Of a stretch of DNA of 64,000 nt, positions 55,982 to 64,000 are shown one piece after another. Position 1 is the stretch's first letter. Each line of letters starts with the position of its first letter. The stretch is from contig NZ_JABGBO010000002.1 in NCBI RefSeq assembly GCF_013133775.1, positions 62,001-126,000 of the forward strand, read 5' to 3'. Position numbers and translations under genes: made by a program. Below the pieces are notes generated by a model that was not told the origin of the DNA, made no database searches, and worked only from the letters and a program-made list of their open reading frames with translations. The DNA is from Pelistega europaea. Lineage in GTDB: Bacteria > Pseudomonadota > Gammaproteobacteria > Burkholderiales > Burkholderiaceae_B.

Positions 55982-56596
55982 TTAGTTCTTCTTTTCCAAC
56001 ACTTCTAGCATATCATCCCGTTTCATTTCACGGGCAACATCAATAGCATTCTTATTTTTCTGATTAATGGCTTTGGGGTCGGCACCGGCAGCTAACAGAG
56101 TCTTAACAGTATCAAGATTACCGGATGTCACAGCAACAATCAGCGAAGAGTTGCCATCGTCGGAAGGAGCATTAGGTGAGGCACCTTGGCTAAGCAGATA
56201 CTCTACCATCTGGGTTTGCCCTTTAGATGCTGCATAATGCAAAGGCGACCAACCAAGACGATTGACCTTGGCTCCACGAGCAATAAGGGCTTTGGCCAAG
56301 TCGACATTACCGATAATCGCAGCATACATCAGCGGAGTTTCATCATAGCGATTTGCCAAATTGACATCTACTTGAGGATTTTGGGCTAATGCCATATATA
56401 CACGGGGAGAGTTTTGACGAATAGCATATATGATAGCAGGATGGCCTTGAGAGCCAATTTCATTGGGGTCTTGCCCCTCTGCTATATCCTGTGCAACCGA
56501 GTCAACACGGTCGTTTTTGACATCGTTCCACCAGTCCCCTGCCATAGCAGTTTGAGTGTATAAGGCGATTAAAGCCACTAATAAGTGTTTTCTCAT
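55982..56596 (-). CDS. Exported ankyrin-repeat protein
   Basis: 204 residues; signal peptide (about 1-19, ending AMA/GDWW), then about five ankyrin repeats (about 45-200) with the TPLMYAAIIGN, SPLHYAASKGQ and NSSLIVAVTSGN units. Presumably periplasmic. Small exported ankyrin proteins of this type follow tatD in several Betaproteobacteria, but the function is unknown; some relatives protect catalase or bind partners in the periplasm. It lies 59 bases after tatD on the same strand. Confidence 0.85.
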   Translation of the reverse strand: MRKHLLVALIALYTQTAMAGDWWNDVKNDRVDSVAQDIAEGQDPNEIGSQGHPAIIYAIRQNSPRVYMALAQNPQVDVNLANRYDETPLMYAAIIGNVDLAKALIARGAKVNRLGWSPLHYAASKGQTQMVEYLLSQGASPNAPSDDGNSSLIVAVTSGNLDTVKTLLAAGADPKAINQKNKNAIDVAREMKRDDMLEVLEKKN

Positions 56597-56655
56597 CTCT
56601 ACTCCTTAAAGGTTTTGGGGTATTATACCGTGTTTCCCCTCTCCTCCATAACCTA

Positions 56656-57429
56656 TTACCCTTGACTTACTTTACTAAACAAACGATAAAAATTATCGCT
56701 AGTTGCCTTTCCTACCTCTGCAAGTGTTAAACCACGTAATTCAGCAATTTTTTCTGCGACATGCATAACCTTAGATGGATCATTGCGCTTGCCACGATAA
56801 GGAACTGGTGCAAGATAAGGAGAATCAGTTTCAATCAACAAACGATCTAGCGGTACATATGTTGCTACTTCTTGTACTTGTTGGGCATTTTTAAAGGTTA
56901 CAATACCTGACATAGAAATATAAAACCCTAAATCCAATGCTTGCTGAGCAACTTCCTTGGTTTCTGTAAAACAGTGCATGACACCTCCACAACGCTCTGC
57001 CCTCTCCTCTCGCATTACACGAATAGTATCTTCACTCGCATTACGAGTATGAATAATCAAAGGGAGTTGTGCCTGAATAGCTGCACGGATATGAGTACGG
57101 AAACGCTCTCTTTGCCACTCCAATGGTTCAACCAAGCGATAATAATCTAACCCTGTCTCACCTATTGCTACGACTTTAGGGTGCTGGGTAAGTCTCACAA
57201 GCTCTTCTACACTAGGCTCTGGTGTATCTTCATAGTCTGGATGAACTCCTACCGAAGCACTCAGTTGTGGGTAGGTTGCCACTATTTCCATGATTCCTGG
57301 CCAGTCTGGCATATTCACACTCACACATAAAGCATGACGAACTTGGTTTTGTTGCATATTGGCAAGAATGTTGGGAAGGTCTTCTTTTAGCTCAGGAAAA
57401 TCTAAATGACAGTGGGAATCAATAAACAT
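56656..57429 (-). CDS. tatD: TatD family metal-dependent DNase
   Basis: 257 residues, the usual length. The metallo-hydrolase motif DSHCHLD is at 4-10, followed by SVGVHPDYED, IGETGLDYYR, IIHTRNASEDT, GVMHCFTE and LLIETDSPYLAPVPYRGKRN. TatD-type enzymes are Mg-dependent 3'-5' DNases. 116 bases after holB. In many Beta- and Gammaproteobacteria a pilZ gene lies between holB and tatD; none is present here. Confidence 0.95.
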   Translation of the reverse strand: MFIDSHCHLDFPELKEDLPNILANMQQNQVRHALCVSVNMPDWPGIMEIVATYPQLSASVGVHPDYEDTPEPSVEELVRLTQHPKVVAIGETGLDYYRLVEPLEWQRERFRTHIRAAIQAQLPLIIHTRNASEDTIRVMREERAERCGGVMHCFTETKEVAQQALDLGFYISMSGIVTFKNAQQVQEVATYVPLDRLLIETDSPYLAPVPYRGKRNDPSKVMHVAEKIAELRGLTLAEVGKATSDNFYRLFSKVSQG

Positions 57430-57545
57430 TTTAAAATCTCTCTTTTGATGCAGTAAAGGTGGGTTTTCTGCAAATAGAAGCCAGCGAAAAACAATGAGAA
57501 TTCAGTCTAGAAGACTACTAGACATAGCAATCAGTCCCCCACTAG

Positions 57546-58607
57546 CTATGCCCCCCTCACACAATTTAGACTCACTCTCTGTAATGTTGCATGGATAAAT
57601 AACTTTGCATTCAGAGGATGATTAGCTAGTTTTTGCTGATCTAACAAATACGAATTTAGTTGGCTCACTTTGACTTGGGATGATCGTGCTGCTATTGCCT
57701 TGTAGGAGTCCGCTAAAGTAGGGAAAAACCTTGGTGCTAAACCATGTTGACACAAATTTAAGTCCACAATAAAGCATTGCAAACTACGCAACCAATCGCC
57801 CTTGGGCAACTTTTCCAAACGTCCAACAAAATCATCCATATCGGGCAGTTGTGCTTGTGCTAAAGCCTGTACAAAATCCCCTAACCAATAACTCAAAGGC
57901 TCTACAGGAGACTCACTTTGTTCCAATGCCTTAAGTGGAGCCCCAGAACTAGCAGCCAGCCAAATATCTGCATGCTCTACCCCTTTTTCTCGTAGCCAAG
58001 CAAGACTTTGCTCTGTATCAGGGATAGGTAAAGGCAAACGGCGACACCGCGACAAAATAGTAGGTAAAACTTTCTGCTGTGCATGAGTAAAAATCAAGAA
58101 AACAGTGTCTTTTGCAGGCTCTTCAAGAATTTTAAGTAAGGCATTTGAAGATGCTGTGTTAAAACTTTCTGCCGGCCCCATGACAATCAGCCTATAGCCT
58201 CCCCGCAAGGTACTGACTGTCATAAACTCTTCTAGCTGACGTACTTGCTCAATGCGAATTTCATTGGATAATTTCGTATCCTCATCACTTTCTGCTAAAG
58301 AGCTATCCTCATCTGTTAACCCCAATGTTTCTCGTAGTGCATCGGGTAGCACAAGACGATAATCAAGATGATTGCCTAAATCCATCCAATGACAAGACTG
58401 ACAATGTCCACAAGCTAGCCCATGTTGAGGATTCTCGCAGAGCAAGGCTTTAGCTGCAGCAATACAAAAATTCAGCTTACCTATCCCCTCTTGTCCATGA
58501 ATCAACCATGCATGGGCAAAACGCTCGCGGTGGGAGAGCCACTGTTGGGCAATATCCTTCTGCCAAGGAAAAAAAGTAGTGGGTCGGGTAATACTAGAAG
58601 AATTCAT
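57546..58607 (-). CDS. holB: DNA polymerase III subunit delta prime
   Basis: Clamp-loader stator subunit. 353 residues. A degenerate Walker A (HGQEGIGKL), the zinc-binding Cys cluster (C.N..HGLACGHCQSC), NALLKILEEPA and the LSRCRRL sensor/Arg-finger motif identify the AAA+ part (about 10-215); the C-terminal collar domain is poorly conserved, as usual. An acidic insertion follows the zinc module (about 95-110, DEDSSLAESDEDT). Placed tmk-holB-tatD as in relatives. Confidence 0.93.
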   Translation of the reverse strand: MNSSSITRPTTFFPWQKDIAQQWLSHRERFAHAWLIHGQEGIGKLNFCIAAAKALLCENPQHGLACGHCQSCHWMDLGNHLDYRLVLPDALRETLGLTDEDSSLAESDEDTKLSNEIRIEQVRQLEEFMTVSTLRGGYRLIVMGPAESFNTASSNALLKILEEPAKDTVFLIFTHAQQKVLPTILSRCRRLPLPIPDTEQSLAWLREKGVEHADIWLAASSGAPLKALEQSESPVEPLSYWLGDFVQALAQAQLPDMDDFVGRLEKLPKGDWLRSLQCFIVDLNLCQHGLAPRFFPTLADSYKAIAARSSQVKVSQLNSYLLDQQKLANHPLNAKLFIHATLQRVSLNCVRGA

Positions 58608-58694
58608 TCAAGATACTCAATAGATTTTTTGAAAAAGTATACCACCAAACCCTGTTTAATAGCCAAGCCTGCATCAGCAACACTAGCAATAACG

Positions 58695-59321
58695 CTATCT
58701 CAAGCAAAATAGCTTTTGATTAACCACTTGCTGCAAAAAGGTACGAATATCAGGTATTGTCTGAGTTGAATCTACTACCACCACCCGTTCTGGGTGCTGC
58801 TTGGCCTGTGCTAAGTAAGTCTCTCGTACACGTATAAAAAAGGACGCTTCCTCTTTTTCAAAACGATCCATCACCCGAGTTGCAGACAAACGCTCGCGAG
58901 CCACTTCAAGAGGCACATCGAATAACAGCGTTAAGTCTGGTTGTATATCCCCATGAATCCATTGAGCCAACTGCAAAATACGTTCGATAGGATAACCTCG
59001 CCCGCCCCCTTGGTAAGCAAGTGTCGAATCAGTAAAACGATCACTAATAACCACTTTGCCCTCTGCCAGTGCAGGTTTTACAACTTGAGAAAGACTTTCT
59101 TGGCGAGCAGCAAACATTAGCAAAACTTCCGAAGTCTGTGTCATAGAGTCATGCAAAAGCAAGTCGCGCAGTTTTTCCCCCAAGTCTGTGCCACCAGGTT
59201 CACGGGTCAATACCACCTCACGCCCCTGTTGCTTAAAATAGTCCACTAACCATTCTGTATGCGAGCTTTTTCCCGCTCCGTCAACACCTTCTAGGGTGAT
59301 AAATAAACCATTATTGCTCAT
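58695..59321 (-). CDS. tmk: Thymidylate kinase
   Basis: Phosphorylates dTMP to dTDP. 208 residues. P-loop LEGVDGAGKSS at 10-20, the DR motif in VISDRFTDSTLAYQGGGRG, TREPGGT, and the LID region near RVMDRFEKE. The Gly-Ala-Gly-Lys-Ser loop and the Arg-poor LID fit the E. coli-type enzyme only in part; function is not in doubt. 88 bases before holB on the same strand, 125 after mltG. Confidence 0.96.
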   Translation of the reverse strand: MSNNGLFITLEGVDGAGKSSHTEWLVDYFKQQGREVVLTREPGGTDLGEKLRDLLLHDSMTQTSEVLLMFAARQESLSQVVKPALAEGKVVISDRFTDSTLAYQGGGRGYPIERILQLAQWIHGDIQPDLTLLFDVPLEVARERLSATRVMDRFEKEEASFFIRVRETYLAQAKQHPERVVVVDSTQTIPDIRTFLQQVVNQKLFCLR

Positions 59322-59445
59322 TGTATGCTCTTTAATAAGTACTGGAGAATCTTGCTAAAAAATCATTGTATCAAGTTGGCGTATTGAGATTACATCGTCA
59401 ATGCCTTGCTTTGGCGACCCATTCACGCAATTTCTCCACCCAATC

Positions 59446-60495
59446 TTACTGTCCTTTCTTTAAAATAAACTTTTGCACATTGCGATTGTGCTGATTCAGG
59501 TTCTCAGCAAATTCACTAGTCCCATCACCGCGAGAAACAAAATAGTAAAATTTATGCTCATCAGGATGTAACGTTGCTTGTAGTGCTAATAGCCCAGGAC
59601 TGGCAATCGGTGTAGGAGGTAAACCATTACGGGTATAAGTATTCCATGGAGTATCTGTCTGCAAATCCACCTTGCGGATACGGCCCTGATATTTATCTCC
59701 CATGCCATAAATTACGGTAGGGTCAGTCTGCAAAGGCATATTTGCACGCAAACGGTTAATAAACACCCCAGCAATTTTTGCCCTATCCTCCCCATGTCCC
59801 GTTTCTTTTTCGACAATAGAGGCAAGAATAAGGGCTTCATAAGGAGATTTCAGAGGCAACCCCTCGGCACGCTTATCCCAATAGTTCAGTAGACGTTTAT
59901 GCCCTTCTTCATAGGCACGACGAATAATATCAAAATCAGTATCACCAGGGGCAAACACATAAGTATCAGGAAATAATAATCCCTCCAAAGAGTGATGCTC
60001 ATTCAGTTCCTCTGGAACACCCAGTTTACTCATCAGTTCAGTGTCACTCATATCACCCAATGTCTGCTTTATATCGGGATGTTTAGCAATTGCTTGACGG
60101 ATTTGCTTATAGCTCCATCCCTCTACAAAAAGCACTGACCGACGACTAAAATCACCGTTACTCATCATATTAAGAATATCTAGTGCCGTCTGCCCTTGTT
60201 TAATTTCATAAGCACCAGCCTTGATTTGGGTGGCTTGACCAGTATAGCGGGCATAAAGTGTAAAAATTAAAGGTTCTACATCAATATGTTGTTGTTCTAA
60301 TAGATTGGCTACCGCTTTAACTGAACTGCCTCGTGGAATATCAATATCCACACGGTCTGAAACTAAAGAAACTGGCGTGGTTTGCCAGTGGTGCAACTTA
60401 TATACCGCTGCACCTACAGCACCTCCAATAATGGCGATGAAAACAAAAAAAACTGACCAAAAACGTTTACTTTTAAGAAAACTCAATGTTGACAT
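59446..60495 (-). CDS. mltG: Endolytic murein transglycosylase
   Basis: Cleaves nascent peptidoglycan glycan strands at the inner membrane. 349 residues; one N-terminal helix (about 12-32), a LysM-like periplasmic segment (about 45-115), and the YceG catalytic domain. The catalytic Glu is E229 in LASIVEKETG; FPDTYVFAPG and NTYTRNGLPPTPIASPG are family motifs. GAGGG lies before the ATG. It heads the mltG-tmk-holB-tatD run and diverges from ygfZ, a conserved arrangement. Confidence 0.95.
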   Translation of the reverse strand: MSTLSFLKSKRFWSVFFVFIAIIGGAVGAAVYKLHHWQTTPVSLVSDRVDIDIPRGSSVKAVANLLEQQHIDVEPLIFTLYARYTGQATQIKAGAYEIKQGQTALDILNMMSNGDFSRRSVLFVEGWSYKQIRQAIAKHPDIKQTLGDMSDTELMSKLGVPEELNEHHSLEGLLFPDTYVFAPGDTDFDIIRRAYEEGHKRLLNYWDKRAEGLPLKSPYEALILASIVEKETGHGEDRAKIAGVFINRLRANMPLQTDPTVIYGMGDKYQGRIRKVDLQTDTPWNTYTRNGLPPTPIASPGLLALQATLHPDEHKFYYFVSRGDGTSEFAENLNQHNRNVQKFILKKGQ

Positions 60496-60735
60496 CCCTC
60501 TTATTTATCAACTGTATGCAGAATATAATGAATCATCACTACTTATCGCTACTAGCTAAATAATCACTACTAGCCAAACCACTCACTTGTAAAAAATAAG
60601 TAAACCTTGTTTATCCAATTATCAAACTGTTGGGCTAGAATAATCCTCATTTTAACAGTGTTTTGGTTTTATTTGAGCGTATTTTGGCGTACCATAATGG
60701 CTAACACTAGTACAAGTATTTCAGAGGATTTTACA

Positions 60736-61698
60736 ATGGCACAATACGCTGATTTGGATGATTTTGCATTACTGTGTTTTGAAGGGGAAGACACCTTAAC
60801 TTTTTTGCAAGGGCAACTCAGCCAAGATATGCGTTTAGTTAAGGGAGATACTGCTTTATTAGCCAGTTACTCTAACCCCAAAGGACGTGTTTTTGCTACT
60901 TTCTTATTCTGGCAAGATACTCAGGTAGATAGCACCTACTATGCTCTAGTACGCAAAGATATTGCTACATTTTTACAAAAACGCCTGCGCATGTTTGTAC
61001 TGCGTGCTAAAGTGACTATCAGTATTGCCTCTGCACATATTCGTGGGTTATGGGATACTAAGGCATTGAATCTTTTTACCAATGATGAAATCAGCCATGC
61101 TATAAACCGTTTTAAAGTATATGCTAGAGGCAATAACAGCGTGCTAATTAGCTATCCTACACTCCCCGATGTTTATCGGGCATTGTATATTACGATAGTG
61201 GATAGTACAGATGATGCGGTAGAAAATGACACTGTCGTTGATTTATCTACTTACCAAACCAGCTCAGCATCTATCTGGGCTACACAGGACATATTGGCAG
61301 CAATCCCCTGGATTGGAGAGCAAACCAAAGAAGTCTTTGTAGCCCAAAGTATTAATTTAGATGCCATTGGTGCAATTAACTTTAAAAAAGGTTGTTATCC
61401 AGGTCAAGAAGTAATTGCACGTAGCCATTATCTAGGGTCATTAAAGCGTCGTAGCCTCATTGGCATCATTGAGCATGGAAACCCTGTCGATACTCACACA
61501 CTCCTAGGTTCTGATATTATGCAGGGGGATACCCCTGTCGGTCAGGTAGTCAACGCGAGTTCTGCAGATGGTAAGACTTATCTACTATTTGAAGTTCAAC
61601 TCAACGCCCTTGAGCAGGGAGAGTTGGCACTGGCACTTGTACCTGATGTATCTATCAAGGTGCAACCAGTGCCTTATCCTTTAGAAAAACCAGAATAA
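60736..61698 (+). CDS. ygfZ: Folate-binding YgfZ/IbaG-type iron-sulfur assembly protein
   Basis: About 320 residues from the ATG at 60736, preceded by AGAGGA seven bases upstream. Earlier in-frame starts at 60697 and 60607 would add a non-conserved hydrophobic leader and are less likely. The family signature KGCYPGQE (about 218-225 from this start) contains the conserved Cys; FLQGQLSQDM near the N-terminus is also typical. YgfZ uses tetrahydrofolate in repair or assembly of Fe-S enzymes such as MiaB. It diverges from mltG. Confidence 0.9.
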   Translation: MAQYADLDDFALLCFEGEDTLTFLQGQLSQDMRLVKGDTALLASYSNPKGRVFATFLFWQDTQVDSTYYALVRKDIATFLQKRLRMFVLRAKVTISIASAHIRGLWDTKALNLFTNDEISHAINRFKVYARGNNSVLISYPTLPDVYRALYITIVDSTDDAVENDTVVDLSTYQTSSASIWATQDILAAIPWIGEQTKEVFVAQSINLDAIGAINFKKGCYPGQEVIARSHYLGSLKRRSLIGIIEHGNPVDTHTLLGSDIMQGDTPVGQVVNASSADGKTYLLFEVQLNALEQGELALALVPDVSIKVQPVPYPLEKPE

Positions 61699-61735
61699 AC
61701 TCAATAAAGGGCTTCACCAATAATTACACTAGCTA

Positions 61736-62872
61736 TTAGCCCAAATCTGCCAATGGGTGGGCAACACCTTCTGGCATAGGATCTTCATAGAAGTAGTCCA
61801 ACTGTTCACGGCTCACATCCGCTACAGAAGACGGGTTCCATTGGGGATTTTTATCTTTGTCTATCAACAAAGCACGAATCCCCTCCTGAAACTGGCCTAG
61901 ACATGCACTATGCACTGCTGCATTAAACTCTAACCGGAAAATATCTGCCAAGGATAGATGCTTGGTTTTATCTAATAAGTCCATTGCTAGGGCAAAAGAA
62001 ATAGGAGCTCCTTTTAGCATTGTTTTTGCTGCACGTGCTAGCCATTCATCTTCATGATTAGCCAACTTAGCATAGACTTCATATTGTTTGACTTTGTCGG
62101 TATGTCTTGACAAAGCATTAATCTGTGCATAATGCGTCTCTACCGGACCAGTAGAGGTTAATGAAGTCCCTACATGGTCTACAAGAACCTGATGAATTAA
62201 TTCATCATTCACTGTACGTTGTGATGGGGCACTCCATGCTTGTTGTTGAAGCTGTACCAGTACCGTCTCCCAACTAGCACGGTCAATATAGTAATCAGCC
62301 ATTCCAAGAAATAAAGCATCTTTAGCTCCAACTTGAGCACCTGTCGCAGCAAGGAATTTCCCTGTCTTGCCAGGAAGACGATTAAGTAACCAGCTCCCCC
62401 CTACATCAGGAAATAAGCCAATGCTAATCTCAGGCATAGCCATACGTGTAGTTTCAGTAACCACTCGATGACTAGCCCCCATCATTAGACCCATACCTCC
62501 ACCCATTACAATACCATCACCATAGCAAATCACAGGCTTGGTATAAGAGTGAATGTGGTAATCCAGACGATACTCATGCTCAAAGAAGTCTCGTGCTGCT
62601 CGATTAGCCCAAGGCTCTTTAGTCTGATTCTCTAACATTGATTTATATAAGGCATGCAAATCCCCCCCTGCACAGAACGCCTTATCACCAGCCCCTCGCA
62701 AAACCACTGCAACTACAGATTGGTCCTGTTCCCAACGGTTCATTTGCTGCTGCAACAAGGTTGCCATCTCCAGAGAAAAACCATTAAGTACTTGAGGTTG
62801 ATTGAGAGTAGCTATGCCAATGGTGAAGCCATTCGTGGTATTAATGGTATCGAATAAGACGACTGAGCTCAT
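61736..62872 (-). CDS. Enoyl-CoA hydratase/isomerase family, 3-hydroxyisobutyryl-CoA hydrolase-like
   Basis: About 378 residues from the second of two adjacent ATGs that follow AAGGAG; a longer frame starting at 62929 adds 19 residues without a ribosome site. The crotonase fold has the oxyanion-hole strands AFCAGGDLHALY and YGDGIVMGGGMGLM. The acidic catalytic pair is in PEISIGLFPDVGGS, and the long C-terminal part places it with HIBYL-CoA hydrolase (valine catabolism) rather than with short hydratases. No other valine genes are nearby. Converges with ygfZ. Confidence 0.87.
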   Translation of the reverse strand: MSSVVLFDTINTTNGFTIGIATLNQPQVLNGFSLEMATLLQQQMNRWEQDQSVVAVVLRGAGDKAFCAGGDLHALYKSMLENQTKEPWANRAARDFFEHEYRLDYHIHSYTKPVICYGDGIVMGGGMGLMMGASHRVVTETTRMAMPEISIGLFPDVGGSWLLNRLPGKTGKFLAATGAQVGAKDALFLGMADYYIDRASWETVLVQLQQQAWSAPSQRTVNDELIHQVLVDHVGTSLTSTGPVETHYAQINALSRHTDKVKQYEVYAKLANHEDEWLARAAKTMLKGAPISFALAMDLLDKTKHLSLADIFRLEFNAAVHSACLGQFQEGIRALLIDKDKNPQWNPSSVADVSREQLDYFYEDPMPEGVAHPLADLG

Positions 62873-62978
62873 CATGTCTCCTTGTAAGCGTTGTAATGTA
62901 AATACGTTGTTATAGCGTATTTCTGCCACTACTGTCTATCCTGTTTTGTACCTATTCTGTCACATATGCTCCAAGGGG

Positions 62979-63347
62979 TTATCCGTTATGCACATCAACA
63001 ACAATCTTCTTTGCTCTATCTGGTTTAAGGTGCTTTTTCTTTAGAATGCCTGCCTGACGATGCTGGGCACGACGCTTACGAGACTCCTTGGGGTCAAAAG
63101 ATAGTTTCCTACACAACTCAATGCGATCATTAGAAGACAATACTGTATTAAGGGTAGCTTTTTGTCCAAAAATACCTATACCCAGCGAGTTAAAATCCTG
63201 TGATGGAAATGCTTGTGCAATACCACTTTGTTCAATCGCCATTTTTACCGTACTACCCACTGGTAAATATAGCGACTTTTGCCATATTTGTGTAGATGTG
63301 TGAGCATAGAAAAGCTGAACAGTAATGGGCTGAGCAGTAGTATTCAT
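62979..63347 (-). CDS. RnfH family ubiquitin-like protein
   Basis: 122 residues with a beta-grasp (ubiquitin-like) fold typical of RnfH/UPF0125. The signature RIELCRKLSFDPKESRKRRA is present, followed by a basic tail. Its partner ratA lies upstream on the same strand, and the ratA-rnfH pair is usually found beside smpB, which would lie just outside the window. Function is not established. Confidence 0.92.
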   Translation of the reverse strand: MNTTAQPITVQLFYAHTSTQIWQKSLYLPVGSTVKMAIEQSGIAQAFPSQDFNSLGIGIFGQKATLNTVLSSNDRIELCRKLSFDPKESRKRRAQHRQAGILKKKHLKPDRAKKIVVDVHNG

Positions 63348-63472
63348 AGCATTAGTATCAAAAACAAATCAGGAGGGTATTTTCCAACTATAAGATTTTC
63401 ATCTTAGGTTAATTGCACCTGCAACAAGGTTTCCATTTAAAGAGGTAAAGCATCTCACGACAAAGACTTATA

Positions 63473-63904
63473 TCAACGATAAATCGCCTTAGCACGCTGG
63501 GTAAAAGAATCAATAAAGCTGTTAGCGATACGATTAAACACTGGACCAATGACTAATGCCAAAGCACGATTACTAAAATCATAGTCTAGTGTGAATACTA
63601 CCTTACAGGCTTTTTCATCTAGCTTAATAAATTCCCAGGTGCCATGCAAAGAAGAAAAAGGACCATCCACTAGTTGTAAAGTAATTTTATGGGGATAATG
63701 ATGTGTATTGCGCGTGGTAAAAGTCTGAGTTAGTTTAGCAAAACTAATAGTCACTGACCCCACTAATCCTTGCTCTGTGCGTTCTTTAATCTGAGCGCCA
63801 CCGCACCAAGGCATAAACTCCGGGTATTTATCCACAGCGGCAACCAAATCAAACATCTGTTCTGCTGAATAAGGCACCAGTACCGAACGTTTAACCGTTT
63901 GCAT
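63473..63904 (-). CDS. ratA: RatA/SRPBCC (START-like) family protein
   Basis: 143 residues, coenzyme Q-binding/polyketide cyclase fold. VPYSAEQMFDLVAAVDKYPEFMPWC split over the first 35 residues is the family signature, followed by FTTRNTH and DGPFSSLHGTWEF. Members include E. coli RatA, reported to inhibit 70S assembly, and Coq10-like quinone chaperones; which role applies here is open. Upstream of rnfH on the same strand, with 125 bases between them. Confidence 0.9.
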   Translation of the reverse strand: MQTVKRSVLVPYSAEQMFDLVAAVDKYPEFMPWCGGAQIKERTEQGLVGSVTISFAKLTQTFTTRNTHHYPHKITLQLVDGPFSSLHGTWEFIKLDEKACKVVFTLDYDFSNRALALVIGPVFNRIANSFIDSFTQRAKAIYR

Positions 63905-63938
63905 TGTATCCTTTCTAAGCTGAATAATAATAAATAAG

Positions 63939-63969
63939 TTCTAGGTGATAAATTTATTTATGCCTAGAA
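63939..63969. other. Inverted repeat upstream of ratA at the window edge
   Basis: TTCTAGG (63939-63945) and CCTAGAA (63963-63969) flank an AT-rich core that can pair further (ATAAA with TTTAT). It may be a terminator of a gene beyond the window or an operator. No gene is visible between 63905 and 64000. Confidence 0.4.
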
Positions 63970-64000
63970 CACCCAGTTGAATCGCTTGTCATTGTAAAGC

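Noticed and set aside
57430-57545. A pilZ gene between holB and tatD
   Set aside because: The usual neighbour is expected here in many Proteobacteria, but the gap is only 116 bases and has no coding frame.

Overview
The window is a continuous, gene-dense, AT-rich chromosomal segment of a Gram-negative bacterium. Several features point to a betaproteobacterium of the Burkholderiales, most like the low-GC Alcaligenaceae (Pelistega/Oligella/Taylorella type): the folC - SPOR protein - cvpA - purF block, the ygfZ / mltG - tmk - holB - tatD block, the ratA-rnfH pair, a Bug-family periplasmic binding protein and a fused mnhAB Mrp antiporter. The genus is an inference; no rRNA or tRNA gene is present to settle it. 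No phage, intact insertion sequence, CRISPR array or plasmid function was seen.

Layout. 1-5 kb: the 3' end of dusA, then nrdA-nrdB-yfaE (class Ia ribonucleotide reductase and its ferredoxin) behind a sigma70 promoter and two NrdR boxes. 5-11 kb: a CBS-domain protein, a YihY membrane protein, a DUF2069 protein, aroC, an EamA exporter and cytochrome b561. 11-16.5 kb: folC, a SPOR protein, cvpA, purF and a nitronate monooxygenase. 16.6-25 kb: small metabolic and redox units (ornithine cyclodeaminase divergent from an Lrp-type regulator plus flavin reductase, succinate-semialdehyde dehydrogenase, YdfG dehydrogenase, a Fur-linked iron-chelate binding protein, HxlR with a divergent nitroreductase). 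25-30.4 kb: metR/metE, a YdjA-like nitroreductase and pdxJ. 30.6-36.6 kb: a complete RND efflux operon. 36.8-40 kb: two small exported proteins of unknown function, a Bug protein, and a single polypeptide that joins an ECF sigma factor to an RskA-like membrane anti-sigma factor. 40-47 kb: the Mrp Na+/H+ antiporter operon and an RhtA-like exporter. 47-55.8 kb: the assimilatory sulfate operon cysG-H-D-N-J-I; the CysH cysteine pattern and the lack of cysC indicate direct reduction of APS. 56-64 kb: an ankyrin protein, tatD, holB, tmk, mltG, divergent ygfZ, a 3-hydroxyisobutyryl-CoA hydrolase-like protein, rnfH and ratA.

The two most unusual signals are the sigma/anti-sigma fusion (38733-40043) and a recurring pattern of short, diverged tandem duplications that include or sit beside gene 3' ends, spanning the stop codon (dusA, the EamA exporter gene, the cytochrome b561 gene, cysI), with similar arrays in two divergent promoter regions. 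Other points worth following: a terminator-like hairpin between nrdA and nrdB, a promoter-proximal terminator-like hairpin before the cytochrome b561 gene, two palindromes between ornithine cyclodeaminase and its divergent regulator, an Arg in place of the usual cofactor-site Lys in GabD, and a pair of adjacent small exported proteins that look like diverged paralogues.
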